Shown here: in pieces, positions 31,391 through 43,800 of the stretch
Layout of the letters: every line of letters begins with the position of its first letter
How positions within the stretch are numbered: position 1 is the first letter of the stretch
Assembly (NCBI GenBank): GCA_023014365.1
Contig: JAEBUN010000017.1
Span: forward strand, 372,001 to 436,000
Direction: 5' to 3'
Length of the DNA stretch: 64,000 bases
Source: Lepiota brunneoincarnata
Taxonomy: Eukaryota; Basidiomycota; Agaricomycetes; Agaricales; Agaricaceae
Notes under the pieces: generated by a model
Database searches by the model: none
What the model was told of the DNA's origin: nothing
The model's input: the letters and a program-made list of their open reading frames with translations, nothing else
Position numbers and translations under genes: made by a program

Positions 31391-32078
31391 ATATATAGTG
31401 CAGAAGTACAATAATGCCTGAGCAGGTGTAAGGCAAACTAAACTACATAGCATTAGTGTCTGAAGAAAACAAGTGGAATAACTATGAAGCTCACCTCAGC
31501 ACTCATATATGACAAGAACTGAGGAAAGCTGTTTCAAAATGAGCAGTCTAAATTAAGTATTATCCTACATAGCTGAATGTTCATGTCCAGGAAAGAAAAG
31601 TGTACTTGCTGCATGCCTATGTGGCATGCAGCAGGGTCCAGACTCGCAGTCCTCGACTCTCACCCAACAGCAGGATTATTAGATACTCGGGCAGGGGGGA
31701 TGAATCACTATACACCCATTGACCAAGGTGTTCGATCTCCAGATCCTGGAAGGCTAGTTTCCGCAGCTGGCTTTCAATACTCTGTGTCTTACTCAGCCGA
31801 ATCTCGATCCCTTCTTTGTCAACGCAACCATCATATCCTCTTTCCCACTCGGGGAGAGCACCAATAACCCCTTGCCTTTGCTCTCATACCTTGTGCACTT
31901 CTCTTTCTCACCATATGCATCATATCTCGCGAAGATTGACAGCCGCTTACTTCGGATGGAGTGAGCCCGGAAACTTTGTCCAACAATCAACCGGTGGACT
32001 TTTCAGAAATCTGTTAGTGGCGAGGGTGTGTATCAACACTGATTCTAACAACCGTCATACCCGCAGCCCTAGTCTCCT
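31391..32078. other. Right border of repeat block and gene-free DNA
   Basis: CpG reappears from about 31600. An 11-base perfect hairpin (TGCTGCATGCC, 5-base loop) lies at 31607-31633. No convincing gene. Confidence 0.4.
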
Positions 32079-34885
32079 CGCAGAAGAGCCTCCGACGCCA
32101 TTTCCCCAATTGCATAAGCTGCGGACACCGTATGAGATGAGATCTCCTATTAGGCCATCATGAGACCTTTATATCATCCTGTTATATTTGAATCCACTTA
32201 CATACGGAAAGATAGACATATCCGCCTATCCATCCCACACTTAGCAACTATCAATAATTAAAAAAAGCGGACAGACGTACCACTCTCAGCCCACTCACAC
32301 CATAGACCCTCAACTGTGAATCAACAACTCCTCCATCCTCGCGTGACATCATAGCAGCAGTACCTAATGGATGGTATATCGTTCTAGCACAATTTCGTAA
32401 ATGTTTCTCAAGTATTTCTCTCATTCTCGTCCTCTCTGCATCAGAACAACAACCCGAGTTGAGATCAATCTCAACTCGACTCAGTTCCTCAGGGTCTGTG
32501 TACCCCTTCACGACACCTTTCAATGGTTCAGATTGAGTGAGGTGGAAAATGTACTCGAGGCCTTGTAAGAGTAATTCACAGTCGGCCGGGTGGGAGAGGA
32601 GGTTAGGGTTGATGACTGGGTCCGGTGGTCCATTTTCCGCTGTAAAGTCACCAGACCCTGGCGCAATGTGGACAGATCCGCGAGAGAATGGGTGCATGAT
32701 TGAGGTTACGAGTGTCATGTACCTATTCTTGCCCGAGTTGTTGGGATAGGGGGGTATTACGCCGTTGACAGAGAGGTAGCCCAGGAAACTGATTATCCTA
32801 GGGATGGAAGTTAGTTAAAGTGTTTAGGGGGCCTGGGCTCGGGGAATCAGGGACGGACTCAATCTGAGCTTGGGTTGGGTCCGAAAGCCAGGCTTTCTGG
32901 ACCCTGTATTGCTTTTCCTGGCCATGTCGGAGCGGCGGGGGAAGGTTGAGCGTGTCTAAATATGCCGTGTTTTCGGTATCGAGTCGGTCGGCGAGGACTT
33001 TTTTGTTTGTCGTGCTTGGAGGTATTGTTGGTGACTTTGGAGATGAGTTCGAGTGAAAGAAAGGCGAGTCCTTGGCCGGGGGTTCTTGCGAGCATCCCTT
33101 GCTTCTTCGCTTTGCTTTGAAAAACATGAGGTCCATTGTTTGTCAGAATTACGGGAAGTACGTACTATAATTTCTGCTGTTCCTCCAGCACCCCAGGGTC
33201 GAGTAACGCCTCGGCCGTAACATGCTCGGGACCTACCTCAAAGATGACAGAGACGGAGATATGATCTTCTATTCAATCCACGATAGGTCAACGAGAGAAT
33301 CGTGTGGAGTATACTGTCTGGTTTCCTCACGTAGGTTCTCCCCGACCCCTGGGAGGTCCACGAGGCACTCAATCCCATTCTCATTTCAGGATGGCTGGAT
33401 TTCCGATACCGGAGCACTCCAGTATCTGGGGAGTCTTGAGTGTACCTAACCATTACAAAGTTGGCATCGGACTTGTGATGAGGAGCGGCTGGGAGGGACC
33501 CACCAGCCGAAAGGATAATTTCCCGGTGTACACTTGCGGATTACATGGTAGCTTTTGTCCTCTGGGATGTACACTTCGACAGCCGAATGGCCCTTGGCTC
33601 CACAGAGGGGATTAGGTTCATCAAAAGTATTCTTGTGACAATGACTCCCGTAACAATGAGCAGATTATCTCGGCTGTCCATGACAGGCTCTAAATATCCC
33701 GAAACAGAAGACGATCTGATCCCCGAGGTAGGGTCAATGGTCATAAGAGGCTTGAGATACCCGATATTGTTGCCATTGCACTAGATATGTTTTTGGTTTT
33801 GTAGTTTAAGAGGGTGAGTTGGTGATGACATACTGATTCTGCGTTCTCTGGAGCACCAAGATGTCCAAAGGATTGGAAAAGCAAGTCAGCCAAACTGGAA
33901 GTGTTGGGAGGCCAGGTTCGGCGAATACGAGTGATGAATCGGTCCTTGGGTGCCGTGAGCGGTCTTGTCGGGCTTTGGAAGGTAAGGGCTATCTGGCACG
34001 TTGCCTCCTTGTTCTGAAACTCCAAACTGTGAAAAAGTTTCACTCTTTCTCGAAATCGGCGTCAAAAATCCGCGATCGGACCTTTGTTTGAGTAATACCT
34101 TTTTCATACATTCCAACAGCTTGTCCCAATTCCAGCCCTTGTTCTTATAAGTGGTTTCCAACGTGTCATATTCGTGCCTCGAGGGCCGAGTGAGCGTCAG
34201 ATAGTTAATGAGCGAGGATCCCCCAAGGCCCTTTCCGCGGGCGAGGGGTATAACACGGTTATTCGCATGGGGCTGTGGCACACTACGAAATGACCAGTTG
34301 TATGACAGATCATCCAAGGTACGACCAATAAAACCTTTGGGGAACTTCAGGGTGTGATCAACGGAGTAAGGCGCTCTATCCCTTACCGGGAGTATCTGTG
34401 GCTGGAAGAGAACCTGACGGACCATGGTAAACACCGGCCTCGATGACACCGACGGTGATGTTTTTGTTACTGGTCAGCCTATGATTGCGGTGATCACCGA
34501 CACAGCATTTTGGAGGTTCGACATATTGATCGAGAGCCCTGAGGTTTGATAATTCGATAATTAAAACATTCCTCCGCACCTGTGGGCGATGACCAGACCC
34601 GCTGTCCCTCCGCCAACTATCAAATAATCAAAAGGGCTGTTTCGGCCATCGGCAGTGCGGAAAAATTGGGAAGGAGGAACAATGGGCATATGTTGTTACG
34701 CTATTGTATTCCAAGTGATGATCGTAGGGGATCCAACAATTAGGCCTTTGCTCGGGATGAGGTAGGTGGGCTCCAACATAAATGGAAGCATTTCTCGAGA
34801 GATATTCCCAAGGATTCCCAGTGGTTTTTTCAGGGATTTGAGCGGACCGGGAGACGATAGTAAGCAGGACCAAACAGATGAGCAT
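32079..34885 (-). pseudogene. GMC oxidoreductase (aryl-alcohol/glucose oxidase-like), several frame breaks
   Basis: Secreted FAD oxidoreductases of this family oxidise alcohols or sugars and release hydrogen peroxide. ATG 34885 begins a signal peptide (LICLVLLTIVSRSA). FDYLIVGGGTAGLVIAHR is the dinucleotide-binding motif (near 34600), then ARGKGLGGSSLINYL (GMC signature 1), LKTPQILECSGIGNP (signature 2, near 33410) and YHPLGTAAM (catalytic His, near 32370). It ends ISSHTVSAAYAIGEMA with its stop at 32079-32081. Many small introns splice well, including a 24-base exon at 32202-32225. Frame shifts of one base appear at about 33895, 33630, 33545, 33395 and 32998, so as sequenced it cannot be translated whole. 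It is CpG-rich, unlike its relic at 7397-23915. Confidence 0.82.
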
Positions 34886-35350
34886 CACCGTAATGGGAAA
34901 AAAGGAACATCAAACGTCTTTTCACAAGTCACACAACACCGGTTGGGAGCAACACGCGAAGCATATGTGCTGATGGTCGCTCACGGCCGCGTGTCAGAAT
35001 CCCAGTCCCAGGGCCCAGATAGACCTGCAGTAAGTTGGTTCCACTGAACCCTTTCGAGGGGTATTTTGTGGAGACTTAGCCACTTCGGAGCCACGGAAAC
35101 CCCAAATTAGAGCACAACTTGGCACATGCAGTGCAGCGTGTCATCATTAGACCGAATGTGATGTCGGTCATACATTGCCAAACAGGCGAATGATGAGAAG
35201 GGGGGTGCGTTGCTATCCAAGGCTCTTTGTGCCATTATTCCAGCCTTGACTTTCTCTGTTCACCATTCCTCTCTTACCCCTCAGCTGGTTTGGGACTAGA
35301 TCGCTTCCGGGAGCTCATCAAGGCACTCTGGTCCAGATAGGCGTCTACCC
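34886..35350. other. Divergent promoter region
   Basis: 465 bases between two divergent starts. No repeat or RNA recognised. Confidence 0.5.
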
Positions 35351-38300
35351 ATGCCAGTCTTCTCGCAATTGATCAAGCCCAAGCCCAGGTGGAAGACCAA
35401 AGTTTCCAGTGCTACACCTTTCTCGCCTGCCCGGTGCGACCATATCAGCTCCCCTCACCCCTATGCGTCCCCGGATATAGTCGACATCCGCGAGAATACT
35501 GCCTCCTTTGGGTCTGTTGTAGACTCTTCCACAGCAGTAACAGAAGAACAGCCGAGACTGCCTACTCCCAACATCAGGCTTGATCTTGACCTTACCTCTG
35601 ACCCTTTCGACACCGACTGGTTCCAAACTCAATTCACATCTAGTGTTCCTGTTTCACCATCGCAGTGGGGAGGCGAGCTGAGGGGGGATGGGATAAGACC
35701 GCTCGGCAGCGAGAACCGCGGTGTCGGGCATTCGGAGAGATGGGGGCCGCGTGGTGTACCAGCCGATGACCCAAGTGATGGTGATGACGATGTCGACATT
35801 TCAACGTCAGAGGATGATATTTTGGATCACCTTAAAGCTATGGATGTGAGTATACCATGCGTCAAATGGCAATCTATCTCATTACGTGTATATTAGGCAT
35901 CGACATTCCTCAATTCTCCACCACAGTCACATCAGGTACGTCCCTTACCGTTCCTACAAAGACGCAACAAACCGGGAACCGTAGGTGATCGATCGATACG
36001 TTTCGCCGGCGGGCAAAAAGACCCCTCCCACCCCAATCAGAATACCGAGCCTCGCCATGTATGGGCCCCAAGTTCAAATTATTCGCTCTGCGGAACATAA
36101 TAACTCCCGCCCCCTCTCGGAGGTTTCTTCTGTTGAGTCATCAGCCGTTTCCGGTCAGACGCTTGCTCGAGCGCTGTTGGGGAATAGCTTTGTGCTATCA
36201 AGCGACGCGAGATCGTCGAGGTATCGGAGCGGCTTTGGTGGCCTCGTCCGCTCTGACTCAGCCACACTACCCCGTGGGGATCATCCCTTGCTGAATTCAC
36301 CGTACTGGCGGGATCGAAGTGGGACAAGCGACGCTTTTGCTGCGGATCCCAATGTGCCACCGATTCCCTCAAACGCCGACAAGGTCTACGTTCCGCCACA
36401 GACACCTCGACTCTCAAGCGTTGAAGCGAAGAAAAAGAACAATATCAAGAGACACTCGAGTGCGGGAAGTCTTACTTCACCTACTTCCAAACTCGAATTC
36501 CATGATGCAAAATCCCGACCTAGTAGTGTCATCGACTACAGTGAGCTGGACAAGGATATTCAGGTGGTGCGCAGGATATCCCGCATTTCTGAAAACCCCT
36601 CTTCTTCCTCCTCAACCCCTGCTAAACCCGAAGCATCTCTGAAGGCTTCTCCTGGGGCATCCCCTGTAGTTCCTGAGCGGGAGGAGCACCCTCTTCCTCC
36701 TCTCCCGTTGGAGTCGCCACACCGCCCTTCAGATACTGCATCCAACCCCAGGTCTCCCGCAGCTTCATCAGAGATTACGGCCTCATCAACGAAAGAATTG
36801 GACAATGTTTTGGACTATTATTCACTCTCTGATACCCCAGAATCAGCCGCAGAGCGAGCATTCGCTCCCGCATTTTCTCCCATTATTGAAGAATCCAGTT
36901 CTCAACTATCGTCTCCCGCGAGCCGGAGGTTATCTCACCGACCAACTCCGACGGGAAGTAGGGCCCTATCACCATTGGCGGGCACAACCAACGGTGAGCC
37001 CGCCTAATTCTGACATTCATGTGACACATCAGAACAGTGTTGATGCGTTGTGTTTCTAGGGAGAATAGACCTCAGCTCCGTGCGCAGACCATCAGATGGC
37101 GCCATCATTTCCAAGTCCCCGAGCTCGACATTGTTACCGATTGGAGAACGTAGGCGCTCTATTCAAATGGTGAGTGCAACAAATTGACATTCTGGCGTGT
37201 GTGGGTTTATCCTTCCCTTTACTCACAAATTATTTGATCTGTAGCCCCCTCCTAGCTCAAGTGCCGCCCAGCATCAGGCGCAGGGGGCTGGTGGCACGGG
37301 CAGTAGCGGTAGTGCCTCAGGACAACGAACGTCGCTTGTACCGCCACCCCCGCTCGGTAGGGTGGTTGGGGGACGCCTTCGCTCTGGTAGCGCGCCAAGC
37401 CCGATCAAAGTTGATCGGGATTCGAGAGACTTAAATGCGTACAAGATTACAGTTTCTCCACTCCATGAGAATTCTCTGGAGACCCCCTCCACAGGTGGCA
37501 GCGACGGCATTGGTATTCAACAGACCTTCCCCGAGACTCCAAGCGCTTTCAGCCCCTTCTGGTCGCCCGGATCTAACTCACCGGGACTTATACAGGGACT
37601 ACCCGAAGGGTATGAGGTTATGCCAATGCCACAGACACCCATGTCTGCAACGCTGCCTGGACAAGGGAGAGGTGCACCTCCTAGCATTGACCAGCAGATC
37701 TTAACGCGGGCAGCGACGATGGTTCGTTCAAGGCATTCAAGGCAGGCGAGCGCATCGAGATTTAGGACTGGCTCGATTGGCTCCAGAGGGCCTCCCAAGC
37801 CCCAGGCTCCTGCTACTTCGACTCAGACTGACTCAACTAAGTCAACTCAGGATCAGGAAGCAGCCAATAGTGCAACGAAGGAAGGCCCGCAAGCTGCTCG
37901 AGACCCACGGACTCATGTGCGGACGTTCTCAGAAGACTCTGCCATCAGTAGCGTCTCGCAATATTCAGAGCCGAGTGTTGAGCCACATGCTGCATTCGGG
38001 GGAGTATTTTCAAGTGTCCCCCCTCTTGAACCCCGCAGCGAAGCTCGCCAACTAGATTCGCCATCTCGAGCATCGTCGGTGCAATCCTCACCGAGGCTCG
38101 AATATCTGATCGGGCATGAAGCATCCCCTCCTGAAGCACTGTCCTCAGCCACCTATTCCACCATTGCCTTTCCAGCCCTCCCACCCACCGCTTAACATCA
38201 GCCGTTGAATTTACAGACCCCTTCAAAAGTAACTTCGGTTCTCGCTTGGATCATCGTTCTCCACGTTTCTCTCCCCATGACCATACCATAATAACACCTC

Positions 38301-40242
38301 CTGTGGTCATCACTCCTCCGGCAGGAGACCCCATGTCTGCATACTTGAATCCATCCTTACGAAGAATTTCCGAATTTAGCCATACATTAGAATCGCCCCC
38401 ACCTTACGATACCATTGCACAAGACCATCCACCACCAGCCTCGGTTACCCCAGGCTCTGGAAACTCAAATGTTGAGCCGTATTTCCGTGCTGCCAGTTCC
38501 CAACACTCCCCCCCAGCGCACCATGACTCTAGTAGCGAGTATCTGCCGCTAAGCAGGAAGACCTCCAGCGGGAACCGGGAGAGGAGGCAAAGGCTGAGAC
38601 CTACTGGTCCCCGGCGGCCTTCTTCCCACTACAATCATGCAACAGGCGGGAGGGCCAGAAATGCGTCGGTTTCGTCTCTAGCCAGCGTAACCCAAAACAC
38701 TCCAACTACAAACCCAACCGTTGGTTCACCACCAATGACCAATTCCAACTTTTCAACCATCAATTCACCCAACCCTAATTTCCGATTGGAACCGACTCCT
38801 ACCTCTGCCGGTACTACCGTCGTCGCTAACAGCACTTCGGGCGCCCCCTCACCCGGGTCACCCAAGTTCCACATCCCCGCGGTGCGATATCGAGGATTGA
38901 CGATGGAACAAGCAAAGTGGACCTTTACCTCCTCTCAGCTGCAGTCCATTGTATCGCGAGCTATTCGGCAGTCTGCTGAGGCTTCGTCCATCCGCCTCCT
39001 TCGACTTGAGACCCTCGACAACGACATTCCGCAAGAGTTGAAACGCTTGGAAACCCAAAAGTCGGAAATCAAGGGCAAGTACCGGTCGTTGACTCGGGCT
39101 AGCGAGTCGCTCTTCGCCAAGCTCAACAGCCAAATCTCAAATCAGAGCCCTGGCAATGTTCAGAGGACTGCGGAAGAGCTGAGGGACGTGACGAGGCAGT
39201 TGAACGGGCTGACGGAGGAGCTTCATTCTGTGGACCAACAACAGGCACAGATCCAGAATTTGGTGCAGATCCATTCTGCGAGTGCGTTGTCGATGGCGTT
39301 GAGGAAGTTGAATGCCAGTTTCCTAAAGCAGCTGTCGCGGACTCAGGAGTTGCAGAAGCAAGTAGCGGCTTTGGAGGATGAGTTTTGGGCACTCAATGAA
39401 CTAAGGCCAACCAAAGGGTCCCCGGAGAGTCAGCACGCGGTTCAGTCGCAGGTACAGGGACAAGGACAAGCCGCGGTCGCACACGAAAGTGTTCCGGGGT
39501 GCAGCACAGAGTTAGAGAGGAAGAGGACGCATTCAGTAGTCTCGAGGAGGCCGAGCTCGAGATTCTCAAGACCAGGTCAGGATATCAGGAAACCACCGGC
39601 TCAGTCAACGCTCGTCGTTGAGCAGTGCCTGGTGTTAGGTCGAGCATGATCATGAGTGGGATGTCTGGAACCACCTCGACGTTTAGCGTTCCTCCTGTAC
39701 CACCCCTACCTAGGAGACGATCCTACCGATATTGTCACGGATGCACCGACCCGGAGCGCAACAGTGAGTGATGTTATTCCTCAGCAAGCTCTGTTTTAAC
39801 TTAATTTCCCATAGATGATTTCTACTGACGGTGGGACGCCAAATACCGAAGTCAGGGCGATGATAAGGGCACAAGATGAGCTTTATCATGTCCTTGGGGT
39901 GTCTCTACGCGGCGATGGCCGACTGCGTCGATCACACTCTGTGATTGGACTTCCCGGAAATCCTGAAGCTCAGCCTCATCCATCGACCACCAACAATCCC
40001 ATGACAACTGTTTCGAGAGCGGGATCACTGGAATCATACCTGCCTTCAAAGAGAGCTTCGGGGTCTAATCCTCGACCCGTTTCGTATCCGTCTTCGCTGT
40101 TGGATGCGTATAACCATCTGGATGCCGATGTGGGTTCTTTGTTCCTTTATTCACTGCCAGGGGACTCTATTCTTGATACTAACTGATGATTCAGCGGAAT
40201 GCTATGCTTGCCACGCTGGAGATGCTCTCTCAAGATGATTAA
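35351..40242 (+). CDS. Large Ser/Pro-rich protein with C-terminal coiled coil
   Basis: Exons read: 35351-35845, 35897-35935, 35985-36993, 37060-37169, 37245-about 38170, about 38218-39780, 39815-40129 and 40195-40242, for roughly 1,480 residues. Most is low-complexity Ser/Pro/Thr with many basic phospho-like sites (RSRHSRQAS). A structured part begins near 38875: YRGLTMEQAKWTFTSSQLQ, then SRAIRQSAEASSIRLLRLE. A long coiled coil follows (SEIKGKYRSLTRASE to LEDEFWALNELR). The end is RNAMLATLEMLSQDD. It looks like a cytoskeletal or polarity scaffold, but I do not know the family. The junction at 38150-38220 has no clean donor, and near 39600-39730 the plausible reading changes frame, so those joins are uncertain. 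Confidence 0.7.
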
Positions 40243-40858
40243 TTTATCTGATTAACCTTTCGTTCTGTTTTGGGTAATTATTGGCCACTTAATGCACGCA
40301 TCGTAATTACTTCGGACTTAATTTATGTACATGTCTTATTGTTTCATCATAGTGGTGCAGAGATCATGCCAGTCCCTCATGGAAAGCCAGTCAAGCCGTG
40401 GGTCACCGATTTGAACTGGAGTACCTGATAAACATAGTCTTCCCTCATGAGCTCATTGCCTCCTCTCACAAATCTGTTTTTCATATGAACACATTGGCTC
40501 CCCTTGCAACTGCCCTATTGTTGCCTCTTCAAGTTACGGATGCATTTCCTCCCTTGCAATTGTACAAACATATCTTGCAGTGGCTGAAAGGGCTGCTGAG
40601 TAGATCAATTCCCACTGCACAAATATACTGCAGTACTCTAGAGGCCCAGATTGATTGGATCCAAGCTCATGACGGTCATGGATTAGATGAATCAACAACT
40701 GGAGCATTCAATAAAAGATTATAACCAATATCTAGAGGTACAAAACAACAGACATCGTTCAGGATAGACAGCAATATGGAACGGCGGCCAAAGAGAGCAG
40801 AAGACAAGTAATTAGAAAGCACAGCCCTTACAACGGGTATCGACATCTCCACATCCGT
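40243..40858. other. Intergenic region between convergent genes
   Basis: It contains an open frame of 108 codons (40398-40724, plus) with ordinary composition but no recognised domain. I cannot say if it is a gene. It probably contains both 3' untranslated regions. Confidence 0.35.
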
Positions 40859-43800
40859 CTACCGACGGATCCGTTTTCTACGCACGTGCACATCATCAAC
40901 AGGTGTGCCTGGCGAGTCATGCCCAGGTGAATGGGTTTCCTGAACCTCAACTTGTTGGGGAGACGAGGCATCACGGCTAGTGTCGGCACCAGTATCCACG
41001 TCTTCATCCTCATCCCTTGAGCGCTTCTTCCCCGACCTGGTGGCCTTGGGCGTTTCGACAGCCTCAGAAGCCACAACGTTCTCCAGTTCCTCGCCGGCGG
41101 CTTGTAGTGGTGAAGAGAGTTGCTTGCTCGGCTGAGTCCCGGTTTCGCCGGCTAGGGGCCTATCAGGTACACCACCTTGTCGTTGAGACGGCGTGACCAA
41201 AGAATAAGTCCTGTTCACTCTAGGAGTCACCATCACATCGTCATTCACCTGCTCATTCTCATCACCAGGTTTTCTCCTGCTCATCCTGAGTGTCCCCTTC
41301 AGGATCAGGATTTGCACGTGTTCTCCTCTGCCCCCGGCGAACAGGACGAGGAACAGGCCGTGACTTTTTGCGTTGCTCGGGATCGGTCTCTATTAACCTC
41401 TCGATCTCCGACTCTTCTTCCCCACTTGTGAGTTCGCCGGCACTGTTTATGCCTTTATCGGCTTTTCGTCGCCGGCCCCCAGACACTACGTCAAAACCTT
41501 GGTAAGTGTGCCGTTCACCGTAAGAAGACACAAGCCCAGACTTGCCTTTGTCCTTGTTCATCACGTTATTTAGTCGCTTCTCGTACAGCCGGTGGGGTTC
41601 CCAAGCTTTCAGCGTAGGCGAAACTTCAACCTTCGCTTGATCCAGGACTTGGTCCATCTGCGCTTTTCTGTCCAAGCAGGAATTAGTTACCACAGAAGAG
41701 GGAAACCACAATGAGACTGACATCCTCAACGCATCCCTGCTCTGTACCGTGCTCAACAGCGGTACTAGAACTTTAAAGAACACCAAACACTTCCTCAAAC
41801 CTTTCTTGTTCTTATTGTTCTGATACACCGCCAGTCGTTTAGCGACCCAGCCCAACAAATTCGTCTGAGCCTGCACGACGAACTGGCTATCCAAGCGCTT
41901 GACAATCGACAGCTGACTGCCACGAAGGACGCAGCAGCTAGATAGGAGCTTCGCAAGCTGCACGACATTGTATTCATCCTCGACATAACCATCCAGAACG
42001 AGAGTGAAAGCCTAATGAGACACCCATGTCAGGAACCCAAATACCGGAGAAAAAAGATGCCGACATCACCTCTTGGATTGCCTTGGTTATAACAATCATA
42101 ATAACCTCGCCGTTGCCGCCCACCAGGCCCTCCTCCCGAAGGATATCAACAACAACCTTGACACAACTATCAAAGGCGACCCCAAGGCGCCCATAATGTG
42201 CTAAAAGCACTGCCCCATGACGGACATGAACGGCCCCAGCACGTATAGCCCTGAGGAAAGTCGAAACAACATCAATGAACAGGTACTCTCGTTCAAGCCA
42301 TGAACGAGACTCCGTATCCACTGAAACCGGAATGAGCGACGACACAACGTACAGGAAACAGGCAACCGCACCTTCTCTCCGTTGTCTCTTCTTAACACCC
42401 GCCTTCTCCTTCTCCTTGGACACCGACGGCTCGTTTTTGTTGCCCTCATCCTCTCCACTAGCTTGTTCATCATCGCTACCATGTTTTGATGGCGTAACAC
42501 CGCGGGCAGAGTCATCTTCCAACAACTCCGCAAAACGTTCAATTTCAGCCTGAACGTACCCAGCACATCGATACTGGGTCTCATCATCGAGTCTAAGGGA
42601 GAGTGGGTCCACTCCAGCTACATCACCGTCATTCTCACCATCGGCTCCCTGTGCTGAATCCCGAGTCGGCACAAAGAGCACATGTAGATCGAGAAGATAC
42701 TTGAACGCCTACAGGTAAACAGTCTGATCAGTAAAAGCAACAGCTATAGAAGCCCCCTTGACATACCGCACGTTTGACACCTTCTGCGGTATTCGACTGG
42801 GTACCCACGGCAAACTCAATGAGTTTTTCCATGAGCGGGTCCCGTTGCTGCCTCACAACCTCTCTATACTTCTCCTCATCCGCCGTAAGCTCCTGTCCCG
42901 GCTGAGCCCTTGGAAGATCTTTGCTCTTCCAGATAATATGTAGCGTCAAGACGTGAAGTGCTTGTTCAACCATCTGCCAAACTCTCAATCAGACTTTCGC
43001 GGGCAAACCGAGAATGCCGAAAACCCACGCTCTCCTCCTCCTTGTAACCCAACCGCCCCCTCTCAACAACTGCACTGACAATATCCCACGCACAGCTCTG
43101 CTTCCCACTCTCGTCCTCCTCCATCCATGCCGTCAAATTCCTCACACCAAACAACACACCAATCCGCGAGCAATGAGCAGCAAGTGCCAATACCTCATCC
43201 TCTGCCAGCGTCGCCACCTCAATCTCGTCGCGACCCCCGATGGTATCCCTGAGGGCGGTTGCTAGTTCATCCTCTAGCTCCAGGATTTTGGTACTATTCG
43301 CATTGGAGAGAGATGTCGCGTCCATGAGATACCGGATAGTGGCGATGGCATGGCTAAGGACTGTCACGGATGTGTGCGACATGTATTGTTTGATTACGTC
43401 GTCCCAAAGAGAATTATAAGACTACGAAGAGTGCAAATTTTCAGTTTGGAGAATACCGAAAACACTGGTGATAGAGCATACCGAGATCATGCGCATTTCG
43501 AGATAGAGATCGAGGTTCATAAGGGTAGGTACTAGTAGGACGGTGGCAATCCGGTTCTGGTCAGTCTGGTACTTGATAAATAGGCGGGGGAGTGCCTTGA
43601 TAAGTTCTCGAGTAATGTCGTTAGATACCGTCTCCTCTTCTCCCTTTAAAAAAAAGAATAAGATTCCAAATGGAACAGCTGATAAACAAAGTCCAACCTT
43701 CTTCCCTCCAACGACATCTAGTTTTGTCTGACGCATTGAAGCAACCAAAATCTCGAGCAAGATCGTTTCTTCCCCCTCCTCCAGACGCCAACTATCCTGA

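Noticed and set aside
40398..40724. 108-codon ORF between convergent genes
   Set aside because: No recognised domain or conserved start context; reported only as part of the intergenic description.
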